Source: Bacteroidales bacterium (lineage in GTDB: Bacteria; Bacteroidota; Bacteroidia; Bacteroidales; FEN-979). Taken from it: 64,000 nucleotides of DNA. The translations under genes and the position numbers were made by a program. Below, in pieces: positions 27,846-35,598 of this stretch (positions are counted from its first letter, which is position 1; each line of letters opens with the position of its first letter). The notes beneath the pieces were generated by a model that was not told the DNA's origin, did no database searches, and saw only the letters and a list, made by a program, of their open reading frames with translations. The stretch lies in assembly GCA_023231005.1 (NCBI GenBank), contig JALNWG010000016.1:1-64000 (forward strand), in the 5' to 3' direction.

Positions 27846-29174
27846 ATGACAAATATCATTGCTATCGTAGGTCGCCCCAATGTAGGAAAATCTACACTTT
27901 TTAACCGCTTATGTGGCGGACGGGATGCGATTGTTGATCCTACCAGTGGTGTTACCCGCGACCGGCATTATGGAATGGGTGATTGGAATGGAAAACAATA
28001 TTCAGTTATTGATACCGGTGGTTATGTTGATAATTCGGAGGATGTTTTTGAAGAAGAAATAAAGAAACAGGTCAGGCTTGCCATTGATGAATCCGATGTG
28101 ATTCTTTTTTTAGTCGATGCCAAAGAAGGATTAACCCCAATGGATGTTGATGTTGCTGATATGTTACGCCGCTCGAAAAAAAGGGTCTTGTTGGTTGCCA
28201 ATAAAGTAGACAGTTACAAGATGGTGAATGACATTCACGAATTTCACCAGTTGGGTCTTGGCGAAATTTATTCCATTGCCTCAACCAGTGGTAGTGGCAC
28301 TGGTGATTTAATGGACGAAGTGGTCCGTGATTTCCAAATGGAAGAGCTGGAAACCATCAAAGATGAAACTTTACCGGAGGAACCAGAAATCCCAAAAATC
28401 GCTATTGTAGGACGACCAAATGCGGGAAAATCTTCACTGGTCAATATGTTGCTTGGAAACGACCGCAACATTGTTACTCCGGTTCCTGGGACAACCCGCG
28501 ATTCCATTCACTCGCACTATACCTATTTTGGCTTGGATTTTGAATTGATCGATACCGCTGGAATCAGGAAAAAAGCTAAAGTCACGGAAAATATCGAGTT
28601 CTATTCCGTGATGAGGGCTATCCGGTCGATTGAAAGCAGTAATGTATGTATTCTTATGGTCGATGCGGAACGTGGATTCGAAGCGCAGGATCTTAATATT
28701 TTTTCCCTGATCGAAAAAAATCATAAAGGGGTTGTGATCCTGGTTAACAAATGGGATTTGGTTGAAAAGGAAGCAAATACCCATAAAGATTTTGAAGCAT
28801 CCATCTTTGAACAAATTGCCCCATTCCGTGACGTTCCTGTGGTTTTTACTTCTGTGATCGCCAAACAGCGAATCTTTAAAGCTGTTGAAACAGCTGTTCA
28901 GGTTTTTAAAAACAGATCAAGAAGAATCAGTACATCCGAGCTTAATGATTTTATTTTACCCATCATCGAGGCAACTCCACCACCAGTCACCAAAGGGAAA
29001 TATGTACGTATCAAATATGCTCAACAGCTACATTCAGCATTTCCCTCTTTTGCGTTTTTCTGTAACCACCCTCAATACTTAAAAGAGTCATACAAACGTT
29101 TTATTGAAAATAAACTCAGGGAGAAATTTAATTTTAATGGAGTCCCAATAGAAGTGTATTTCCGGCAAAAATAG
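27846..29174 (+). CDS. der: ribosome biogenesis GTPase Der (EngA)
   Basis: An essential double GTPase for 50S assembly. First G domain: GRPNVGKST near 8-16, DTGG, NKVD. Second G domain: GRPNAGKSS near 185, DTAG, NKWD. The C-terminal KH-like domain (RIKYAQQLHSAFPSFAFFCNHP) completes a 442-residue protein. It is 4 bases upstream of the S4-domain gene. Confidence 0.96.
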   Translation: MTNIIAIVGRPNVGKSTLFNRLCGGRDAIVDPTSGVTRDRHYGMGDWNGKQYSVIDTGGYVDNSEDVFEEEIKKQVRLAIDESDVILFLVDAKEGLTPMDVDVADMLRRSKKRVLLVANKVDSYKMVNDIHEFHQLGLGEIYSIASTSGSGTGDLMDEVVRDFQMEELETIKDETLPEEPEIPKIAIVGRPNAGKSSLVNMLLGNDRNIVTPVPGTTRDSIHSHYTYFGLDFELIDTAGIRKKAKVTENIEFYSVMRAIRSIESSNVCILMVDAERGFEAQDLNIFSLIEKNHKGVVILVNKWDLVEKEANTHKDFEASIFEQIAPFRDVPVVFTSVIAKQRIFKAVETAVQVFKNRSRRISTSELNDFILPIIEATPPPVTKGKYVRIKYAQQLHSAFPSFAFFCNHPQYLKESYKRFIENKLREKFNFNGVPIEVYFRQK

Positions 29175-29178
29175 TAGT

Positions 29179-29565
29179 ATGGAGGAGGGGTTGCGAATCG
29201 ATAAATGGCTTTGGGCCATGCGTTTATTTAAAACACGCAGCCAGGCTTCGGAGGCTTGTCGCGCTGGAAAAGTGAAAATTCTCGACCAGCCTGTAAAACC
29301 CTCCTATACGATAAAATTGAATCAAATCCTGACGATTTCATCACCTCCGATCACTAAAACCGTGAAGGTGGTTACCCTGTCGGATCGGAGATTGCCGGCT
29401 AAACGGGTTCCTGAATTCATGGAAGACCAAACCCCGGCTGAAGAATATCAAAAATTAAAGCAGAATCAATTATCTGGATTTGAATTCCGGGAGCGGGGTG
29501 CTGGACGTCCTACCAAACGGGAGCGTCGGGAAATCGAAATGCTGAAAAAATATCTGGATGCATAA
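29179..29565 (+). CDS. S4-domain RNA-binding protein (Hsp15-like)
   Basis: A 128-residue protein with an N-terminal S4 RNA-binding domain (LRIDKWLWAMRLFKTRSQASEACRAG is its signature region) and a basic C-terminal tail rich in Arg and Glu. In E. coli the related Hsp15 binds free 50S subunits that carry stalled nascent chains. Its place after der supports a ribosome-linked job. The stop overlaps the tonB start by 8 bases. Confidence 0.88.
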   Translation: MEEGLRIDKWLWAMRLFKTRSQASEACRAGKVKILDQPVKPSYTIKLNQILTISSPPITKTVKVVTLSDRRLPAKRVPEFMEDQTPAEEYQKLKQNQLSGFEFRERGAGRPTKRERREIEMLKKYLDA

Positions 29566-30343
29566 TAACAGTAGGCCACCGGATCTCACTGATCTTGCAT
29601 TTGAAGGAAGAAATAAGGAGTATGGTGCCTATACGTTACGGAAAAAGTATAATCGATATCTGGGTATTTCAACGATCATCGGAATTTCTGGGGTGTTGCT
29701 TATCGCCATAATCCCTTTTCTTATCTATTATTTTGAACCGATTCCTTTAATTGAAGGAGATATGATGTATGAAGTGGATTATACTGGCCTCATGCCACTT
29801 CCTGATGAAGAGATGAGTAAATTGTTACAAGCCTTGTCGAAGCCCGAGCAGGAGGTTCTGCAAGCCCCTATTGTATCAGATTCGGTAAGGCCTGATGAAC
29901 CTGTAAAAATAGAAGATCCTCCCGAAAAAAAAGATACGGAAGATATTAAAACCAAAAATGATTCACTGGAACGTCCGGGTGGTTCTGGACTGGGGACTGG
30001 TACCGGTGATGATACCGGATTAGCTACCACGATCGATGTTTTTCCCCGTTTCCCTGGGGGAGATGAAGCCCGGTTATATTATCTGCGACAACACATCCGT
30101 TATCCTCTTCCTGCTTTGAAAAGTAAGATACAAGGAGTTGTAATGGTTGTGTTCATTGTGGAAATCAATGGTTCCATTTCCAATGTGGAAGTAAATAAAA
30201 TAATTGGGGGGGGGTGCGATGAAGAGGCAATAAGGGTAACTAAAGAAATGCCGGCATGGAGTCCAGGGAAACGCAATGGCCGGCCTGTTCGTGTGATGGT
30301 CAGAATGCCAATCGTTTTTAGAATACCTGGACGGACGAGTTAA
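29558..30343 (+). CDS. tonB: energy transducer TonB
   Basis: Couples inner-membrane proton motive force to outer-membrane receptors. 261 residues: a cytoplasmic N-terminal segment with the Bacteroidota LAFEGRNKEYGAYTLRKKY motif (~11-30), one membrane helix (~35-58), a periplasmic linker rich in Pro, Glu and Lys, a Gly/Thr stretch, and a TonB C-terminal domain (~160-258: FPGGDEARLYYLRQHIRYP, GVVMVVFIVEINGSISNVEV). ExbB/ExbD are not adjacent. A G9 run at 30206-30214 encodes part of the IIGGGCDEEA turn in that domain. It ends at a two-way terminator. Confidence 0.92.
   Translation: MHNNSRPPDLTDLAFEGRNKEYGAYTLRKKYNRYLGISTIIGISGVLLIAIIPFLIYYFEPIPLIEGDMMYEVDYTGLMPLPDEEMSKLLQALSKPEQEVLQAPIVSDSVRPDEPVKIEDPPEKKDTEDIKTKNDSLERPGGSGLGTGTGDDTGLATTIDVFPRFPGGDEARLYYLRQHIRYPLPALKSKIQGVVMVVFIVEINGSISNVEVNKIIGGGCDEEAIRVTKEMPAWSPGKRNGRPVRVMVRMPIVFRIPGRTS
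30206..30214 (+). repeat. G9 homopolymer inside tonB
   Basis: Nine consecutive G in the coding sequence of the TonB C-terminal domain. The frame is intact in this sequence; a one-base change would destroy the last ~40 residues. Confidence 0.9.
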
Positions 30344-30367
30344 AAAAAAGGCCGCTAAAAAGCGGCC
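30342..30367 (-). terminator. intrinsic terminator, probably bidirectional
   Basis: Perfect 7-bp GC-rich stem (30350-30356 with 30361-30367), 4-base loop. On the minus strand it is followed by eight T, giving a strong stop for the Cys/Lys-rich peptide gene. It also lies directly after the tonB stop codon, and a T run further on in the plus direction may make it work for tonB. Confidence 0.85.
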
Positions 30368-30373
30368 CAGAGA

Positions 30374-30622
30374 TTATTTTTTTTCAGGAGTTTTTGTTGT
30401 GGTAGTGCCTTCTTTCTTGGCATCTTTTGCACAACATTTTTTTGAATCTTTTGAATGGCTGCAAGCTTCCTTGGTTTTTTTATCGCAACCAGTTTTCGTT
30501 TCTTTTGTACATTCTTTCTTTTCTGCGGGTTTTGCAGTTTTATCCTGTGTTTGTGGAGTCTGAGCAAAAGTTAAACCGGCAAAGAGAACAACAGCTGAAA
30601 ATAACATTACTACTTTTTTCAT
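30374..30622 (-). CDS. small exported Cys/Lys-rich repeat protein
   Basis: An 82-residue protein. Residues 1-20 are a signal peptide (ends LTFA, then Q21). The mature ~62 residues are dominated by Lys, Thr and Cys. Cys occurs at 38, 46, 54, 63 and 64, i.e. every 8-9 residues, with repeats of the form CTKETKTG / CDKKTKEA / CSHSKDSKK / CCAKDAKK. Such spacing suits metal binding or redox, but I recognise no named family. It has the best promoter match in the window and its own terminator, so it is a single, probably well-expressed gene. Confidence 0.75.
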   Translation of the reverse strand: MKKVVMLFSAVVLFAGLTFAQTPQTQDKTAKPAEKKECTKETKTGCDKKTKEACSHSKDSKKCCAKDAKKEGTTTTKTPEKK

Positions 30623-30663
30623 AATTATTTGGTTTAAGTAATTAGTAACTATTTAGTATGGTG

Positions 30664-30694
30664 CAAAATTAACCCTGATATTTGGATTGTGCAA
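30664..30694 (-). promoter_or_regulatory. Bacteroidota-type promoter of the Cys/Lys-rich peptide gene
   Basis: TTG (30694-30692), 20-base spacer and TAATTTTG (30671-30664) on the minus strand match TTG-N17-23-TAnnTTTG. Transcription would begin near 30658, giving a leader of about 35 bases. Confidence 0.6.
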
Positions 30695-30741
30695 CCTCAC
30701 TACGTTAATTTTTTGTTAAAATATGTAATTGAGAAACAGCT

Positions 30742-31194
30742 TCATTCTTTATTCCGGCTGTCAAGGATCAAAGTAACCGGGCCATCATTGATTAAATTGA
30801 CCGTCATCATGGCTCCGAACTTCCCTGTGCTTACCTTCTTTCCAAGGTCAAGAGAAAGGTGCTCAATAAACCCTTGATATAATGGGATCGCTGTATCCGG
30901 ACATGCCGCACGGATATATGACGGTCGATTCCCTTTTTTGGTGCTGGCGAACAAAGTGAATTGACTAATGACCAGAATATCTCCTCCGGTTTCCCTGACC
31001 GACAGGTTCATTACGCCGCTGGAGTCGTTGAAAATTCTCATATTGACAATTTTTCGAGTCAACCACTCAATATCGGATTCATCATCACCTTCTTCAATAC
31101 CAAGAAAAACTAATAACCCTGAATGAATGGATCCGATGACTTTTTTTTCTATCTCGACTGAAGCCGATAAAGCACGTTGAATAATAACCCTCAT
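30742..31194 (-). CDS. dtd: D-aminoacyl-tRNA deacylase
   Basis: Removes D-amino acids from mischarged tRNAs. 150 residues beginning MRVIIQRALSASVEI. Family motifs: SQFTLFAST (catalytic region), NRPSYIRAA, and the C-terminal NDGPVT that carries the cis-Pro motif. The frame continues upstream to 31230, but ATG at 31194 gives the standard N terminus. A TATATTTG box lies at 31224-31217. It is divergent from pdxJ. Confidence 0.95.
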   Translation of the reverse strand: MRVIIQRALSASVEIEKKVIGSIHSGLLVFLGIEEGDDESDIEWLTRKIVNMRIFNDSSGVMNLSVRETGGDILVISQFTLFASTKKGNRPSYIRAACPDTAIPLYQGFIEHLSLDLGKKVSTGKFGAMMTVNLINDGPVTLILDSRNKE

Positions 31195-31257
31195 GGCGGA
31201 GATGTAAATCAAGAAACAAATATAAATCATTGCTCTGATTTGAGTTTTCTTTTATTG

Positions 31258-31265
31258 TAGTTTTG
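31258..31265 (+). promoter_or_regulatory. putative -7 box (TAGTTTTG) of pdxJ
   Basis: 16 bases before the pdxJ ATG. A TTTG at 31239-31242 lies upstream but with a 15-base spacer, shorter than the usual 17-23. Confidence 0.4.
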
Positions 31266-31281
31266 CATCAAATAGTGGACA

Positions 31282-32001
31282 ATGACCAAGCTGAGTGTTA
31301 ACATAAATAAGATCGCAACATTGCGAAATGCCCGCGGTGGAAACCTTCCGGACGTAGTAAAGGCTGCCAATGATTGTGAACGTTTCGGAGCACAAGGAAT
31401 TACCGTACACCCCCGACCGGATGAACGGCATATCCGTTATGCCGATGTATATGCTTTAAAACCCGTATTAACTACCGAATTCAATATTGAAGGGTATCCT
31501 TCTGAATCATTCATTAATCTGGTTTTAGCGGTGAAACCTGCACAGGTAACGCTGGTTCCCGATCCTCCCGGAGTGCTTACCTCCAATGCAGGCTGGGATA
31601 CCGTTACGCATCAATCATTTCTGACTTCTGTTATTGCCAGATTTAAAGAAAATGGGATCCGTACCTCGGTTTTTATCGATACAGATCCGACAATGATCCG
31701 GAATGCTTACAGAACAAAAACCGACCGGGTTGAATTATATACGGAATCGTATGCCCGAATTTTTCCTTCCAACCGGGATGAGGCCATCAAACCTTTTATT
31801 GATGCTGCAAAGGTTGCCAGAGAGTGTGGCTTGGGAATTAATGCAGGACATGATCTGAACCTTCAGAATCTTGCTTTTTTTGCTAAAAATATTCCAGGTT
31901 TGTTAGAAGTCTCTATTGGTCATGCATTGATTTGTGATGCCCTTTATTATGGTTTGGAAAATACTGTCCAGCTTTATCGGAGGCAACTTATTGACAAGTA
32001 A
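31282..32001 (+). CDS. pdxJ: pyridoxine 5'-phosphate synthase
   Basis: Condenses 3-amino-2-oxopropyl phosphate with 1-deoxyxylulose 5-phosphate in the DXP-dependent vitamin B6 route. A 239-residue TIM barrel with VNINKIATLRNARG at the N terminus, GITVHPRPDERHIR, and GINAGHDLNLQNL with the catalytic His/Asp region. First gene of a plus-strand run; the M19 dipeptidase starts 9 bases later. Confidence 0.96.
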   Translation: MTKLSVNINKIATLRNARGGNLPDVVKAANDCERFGAQGITVHPRPDERHIRYADVYALKPVLTTEFNIEGYPSESFINLVLAVKPAQVTLVPDPPGVLTSNAGWDTVTHQSFLTSVIARFKENGIRTSVFIDTDPTMIRNAYRTKTDRVELYTESYARIFPSNRDEAIKPFIDAAKVARECGLGINAGHDLNLQNLAFFAKNIPGLLEVSIGHALICDALYYGLENTVQLYRRQLIDK

Positions 32002-32010
32002 TAAATAAAA

Positions 32011-33276
32011 ATGAAAAATTTTAATCTGAAAATGAGGGGGAGATTATTTCTTATCATCGTTTTTTGTGAGGTTGTGTTTTGTGTTCAGTTGTGGGCCGGA
32101 AATGACAAATCTGAAAAAAAAGCTAAGGAACTACACCATGCTATACTAACGCTTGATTCACATAACGATACTCCTCTGCGCTTGATGCAAAAAGGTTTCA
32201 ATATGTCTGTCCGCCACGATCCCCGATCAGACCATAGCAAGGTGGATTTTCCTCGGATGAAGGAGGGCGGTCTTGATGGCGCTTTTTTTGCCGTTTTTGT
32301 TTCTCAGGGACCGCGTACCATCCAAGGTTTTGAGAAGGTCAAACAAAAAGCAAATGCGATCTTCGATACCCTTTATGCTGTTGTGGACCGATATCCTGAT
32401 CTGGCCGGACTGGCAACCACTCCGGGAGATGCTTACCGATTGAAAAAGGAAGGAAAACGGGCTGTTTTCATTGGAATTGAAAATGGTTATGCCATTGGTA
32501 AAGATCTTTCGTTGATCAGTACATTTTATCTTCGAGGTGCCCGATATATCACCCTGTGTCATACAAAAAACAACGACATTTGCGATTCTTCGACAGATAC
32601 TTTGGAAAATAACGGATTGAGCCCCTATGGAGTTGAAGTTGTAAAAGAGATGAACCATGTGGGAATGATGGTTGATGTATCCCACATTTCTGATAAGGCC
32701 CTGAAAGATGTTCTGTCTGTAACCAAAGCACCCGTTATTGCATCCCATTCCTGTGCCAAAGCTATATGCAATAACCCCCGGAATCTGAGTGACGACTTGC
32801 TCCGTGCCATTGCAAAAAATGGAGGGGTGATACAAATGTGTATCCTGAACGATTACGTTAAAACGCCACAACCTAATCCTACTCGTGATTCAGCAAGAGC
32901 AGCCCTGAGAAATAAATATCATAATTTCGAAGGATTAAGTGAGGATGAAATGAAAGCTGCCAATAATGAATGGTATTCTATCGATGTTAGATATCCGCAA
33001 CCACTTGCCAATGTAAGCGAAGTGGCCGATCACATCGATCACATGGTCAAAGTTGCCGGAATCGGCCATGTTGGGATCGGAACTGATTTTGATGGGGGAG
33101 GAGGAGTAGAAGGATGCTTTGATGTTAGTGAAATGGGAAATATCACCCTGGAATTAGTGAATCGCGGATATTCTAAAAATGATATCCGGAAAATCTGGGG
33201 TGGTAATCTGATGCGGGTATTATCAAAAACAGAAAAGGTAGCTCAACGCTATAAAGCTAGTTGCGGTTGCCGGTAA
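32011..33276 (+). CDS. M19 membrane dipeptidase-like protein (exported)
   Basis: A 421-residue zinc dipeptidase of the renal-dipeptidase family. Signal sequence within the first ~30 residues (ends VQLWAG). Metal ligands are visible: HND in LDSHNDTPLRL, Glu in GIENGYAIG, His in MVDVSHISD and in ASHSCAKA; GIGTDFDGGG is the conserved C-terminal motif. It probably cleaves dipeptides, including D-amino-acid ones, in the periplasm. It is followed after 22 bases by a PrsW-type protease. Confidence 0.93.
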   Translation: MKNFNLKMRGRLFLIIVFCEVVFCVQLWAGNDKSEKKAKELHHAILTLDSHNDTPLRLMQKGFNMSVRHDPRSDHSKVDFPRMKEGGLDGAFFAVFVSQGPRTIQGFEKVKQKANAIFDTLYAVVDRYPDLAGLATTPGDAYRLKKEGKRAVFIGIENGYAIGKDLSLISTFYLRGARYITLCHTKNNDICDSSTDTLENNGLSPYGVEVVKEMNHVGMMVDVSHISDKALKDVLSVTKAPVIASHSCAKAICNNPRNLSDDLLRAIAKNGGVIQMCILNDYVKTPQPNPTRDSARAALRNKYHNFEGLSEDEMKAANNEWYSIDVRYPQPLANVSEVADHIDHMVKVAGIGHVGIGTDFDGGGGVEGCFDVSEMGNITLELVNRGYSKNDIRKIWGGNLMRVLSKTEKVAQRYKASCGCR

Positions 33277-33298
33277 AGACCAACGAAAAGTCATATCC

Positions 33299-34300
33299 AT
33301 GCTTGTCAAAATTGCAGTCAGCCTGATTCCCGTTTTTCTTTTACTGATTTTGCTGTTATATCTCGACAGCATGAAACTTGTGAACATGCAATTGTTGTTA
33401 TTGTGTTTGATGTGGGGAGTGGTGAGCGCCGGATTGAGTTTTTTTTGTAATACCTATCTCATTTACCTACTGGGCTTTACATTTGATCATTATTCTGGTT
33501 TTGTTGCTCCGTTCATCGAAGAACTTCTCAAGTTATCTTTTTTGTGGATTTTGATCCGAAAAAACAAAATCGGATTCATGATTGATGGAGCAATTTACGG
33601 GTTTTCCATTGGAGCCGTCTTTTCATTTTGCGAAAATCTTTTCTATTTATTCAGTTATGCTGGCGATGAAGGTAACCTGATGGTGTGGATTACCCGAGGA
33701 TTCGGGACTGCGGTAATGCATTGCGGCACTACCGCCATTTTTGGCATTCTTTGTATGAGTGCACTGAACCGCAGATCGAATCTGGCCATGGCTACCACTA
33801 CAGGCGCTTTGGCTGCCATCTTGATTCATGGGATCTTTAATCAGTTTCTTCTATCCCCTCTTATTTCCACTGTACTTGTCTTGGTTATCGTACCTATCAG
33901 TATTGTTCTGATCTTCCAGGAAAATGAAAAAACCATCCGGAACTGGCTTGAATTAGAATTCGATTCGGAGGTAGCTATTTTGCGAATGATTAAGAAAGGC
34001 CGGTTTTCGGAGACTAAGACAGGTGAATTCTTATTGTCGGTGAAACACCATTTTCCAAAGGAAGAGGTTTTTGATATGTATTGCTTTATCAGTCTTTATC
34101 TTGAATTGTCATTGAAAGCAAAAAGTCACTTAATGCTTAAAGAAAATGATCTGGTTTTGCCCCCTGATCCTGAAATTCCTGCTAAACTCAAAGAGTTAAA
34201 AGCGCTCGAACGAAGTATCGGAAGGGCCGGCTATCTGGCAATTGTTCCGGTTTTACGAATGAATCGCAAAGATTTGTGGAAAATTTCGTTGCTTAAATAG
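33299..34300 (+). CDS. PrsW-family intramembrane metalloprotease
   Basis: A 333-residue membrane protein with about seven or eight helices in the first ~210 residues and a soluble C-terminal region. The family motif FIEELLKL (EExxK) lies near residue 78, with His in MHCGTTAIFG and LIHGIFNQF completing the set. In Bacillus, PrsW cuts the anti-sigma factor RsiW. It is notable that an ECF sigma factor and a membrane-anchored partner follow 49 bases downstream; a site-1 role on that partner is a reasonable hypothesis, not shown by the sequence. Confidence 0.85.
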   Translation: MLVKIAVSLIPVFLLLILLLYLDSMKLVNMQLLLLCLMWGVVSAGLSFFCNTYLIYLLGFTFDHYSGFVAPFIEELLKLSFLWILIRKNKIGFMIDGAIYGFSIGAVFSFCENLFYLFSYAGDEGNLMVWITRGFGTAVMHCGTTAIFGILCMSALNRRSNLAMATTTGALAAILIHGIFNQFLLSPLISTVLVLVIVPISIVLIFQENEKTIRNWLELEFDSEVAILRMIKKGRFSETKTGEFLLSVKHHFPKEEVFDMYCFISLYLELSLKAKSHLMLKENDLVLPPDPEIPAKLKELKALERSIGRAGYLAIVPVLRMNRKDLWKISLLK

Positions 34301-34349
34301 TCAAAAATATTTATACCTTTCACCAACTTTTCTAACTTCCATTGTATTT

Positions 34350-34895
34350 ATGATAGTGAAGGATGATAATGAACTTGTGTATGAAGTGATCAAGGGCAGT
34401 ATATCCTCCTTCGAAGTACTGATTGACCGGTACCAGAAAACGATCTTTAACATGGTGCTTAAAATGGTTGGTAATGTGGAAGTTGCCCGTGATCTGACAC
34501 AGGATATTTTTGTGAAAGCCTTTGAGAAACTGGGTAGTTTTAATTTCAAATACCGCTTTTTCAGTTGGATTTACCGGATTGCGATCAATGAAACCATTAA
34601 TTGGATAAAGGCCAAACACCCGGTGGAAAACCTGAAAATGGTTGAAACCATACCGGCTGAAGAACCTGATAACCTTTTTCAGGAGCAACAGAGCAAACGC
34701 CTACATGCCGGATTGCGAGTGTTGCAGGGGGAATACCGCATGTTGCTATTGCTAAAATATTATTGCGGGCTATCGTACGAAGAGATTGCAGAAACAACTA
34801 AAATTCCGGTAAAGAAAGTCAAATCAAGGTTGTTTATCGCCAGGGAACAGCTTCATAAAATTCTGATCGAAAAAGGGTTTTTTGAAAATGAATGA
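34350..34895 (+). CDS. ECF-type RNA polymerase sigma factor
   Basis: A 181-residue sigma-70 family protein with only regions 2 and 4. Region 2: DLTQDIFVKAFEKL and FFSWIYRIAINETINW. Region 4 (helix-turn-helix): YYCGLSYEEIAETTKIPVKK then VKSRLFIAREQL. The stop codon overlaps the next gene by 8 bases, the usual arrangement for a sigma/anti-sigma pair. Its target promoters cannot be inferred. Confidence 0.93.
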   Translation: MIVKDDNELVYEVIKGSISSFEVLIDRYQKTIFNMVLKMVGNVEVARDLTQDIFVKAFEKLGSFNFKYRFFSWIYRIAINETINWIKAKHPVENLKMVETIPAEEPDNLFQEQQSKRLHAGLRVLQGEYRMLLLLKYYCGLSYEEIAETTKIPVKKVKSRLFIAREQLHKILIEKGFFENE

Positions 34896-35577
34896 AAAAG
34901 AAAATATAGGACAAACTCAATGGGAGAAAATAGAACGCCAGTTCGAATTGGAACGGTCTGCTTCTCTGGATGTCGATTTGAAAAATGAAATTTTAAATAA
35001 AATCAATATGAATGCATATCATCAATCAGAAAAAAAACCAGAGATAATAGTGGTTCGTAGTCTCTGGAAAAAACCGGTTGTGAAATTCGGTTTTGTCTTT
35101 CTCTTGGGTGTTTTTACGGGATTGTTTTTGTTTTCTTTTTTTCAGCCCAATCTCAAGTCCGAAAAAAATGCCGTCTCCGAGATGAAAGGAACACTTTACG
35201 ATTCACGCTCATTCGATAATATGAAAACAGCTGATGTGCTTCAATTTGAAAATCCCCTCGTGAAATCCATCTGCAATGTAAGATACTCTTCAAAACTGGT
35301 GGAGATTCGTATTGATCTCTCTTCTCTCTATCCGGTTAAATCTACCCTGGAGTTTGATTATAACAATTTTGAAGTGTTAAATATTCAGAATGTTACCGTG
35401 AATGATCAGTCAACTGCTTTGGCAGCTGCCAATTTCGTTCAAATCAATAATGTAGGCGATAACAAATTTATTATCCAGCTCTATAATAAAAACAGCTTAC
35501 CACATCAAATTAGTTTTAAAATTTATCAAAACGATAATCCGATATACCAGAATTCAGTTCAGGTTAATAAAGAATAA
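34888..35577 (+). CDS. membrane-anchored protein, probable anti-sigma factor
   Basis: A 229-residue single-span protein: cytoplasmic ~65 residues, one membrane helix (~71-90, VKFGFVFLLGVFTGLFLFSF), then a periplasmic beta-rich domain. There is no clear zinc-binding HxxxCxxC motif. The topology and the 8-base overlap with an ECF sigma gene support an anti-sigma role, but the cytoplasmic part is not recognisably an anti-sigma domain. ATG at 34888 is chosen over the in-frame TTG at 34882. Confidence 0.7.
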   Translation: MNEKENIGQTQWEKIERQFELERSASLDVDLKNEILNKINMNAYHQSEKKPEIIVVRSLWKKPVVKFGFVFLLGVFTGLFLFSFFQPNLKSEKNAVSEMKGTLYDSRSFDNMKTADVLQFENPLVKSICNVRYSSKLVEIRIDLSSLYPVKSTLEFDYNNFEVLNIQNVTVNDQSTALAAANFVQINNVGDNKFIIQLYNKNSLPHQISFKIYQNDNPIYQNSVQVNKE

Positions 35578-35598
35578 TAACCTAATCATCTTTCTATC

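Noticed and set aside
32227..32871. Minus-strand frame of 214 codons
   Set aside because: Lies wholly inside the M19 dipeptidase gene, whose motifs are intact; no start context of its own.
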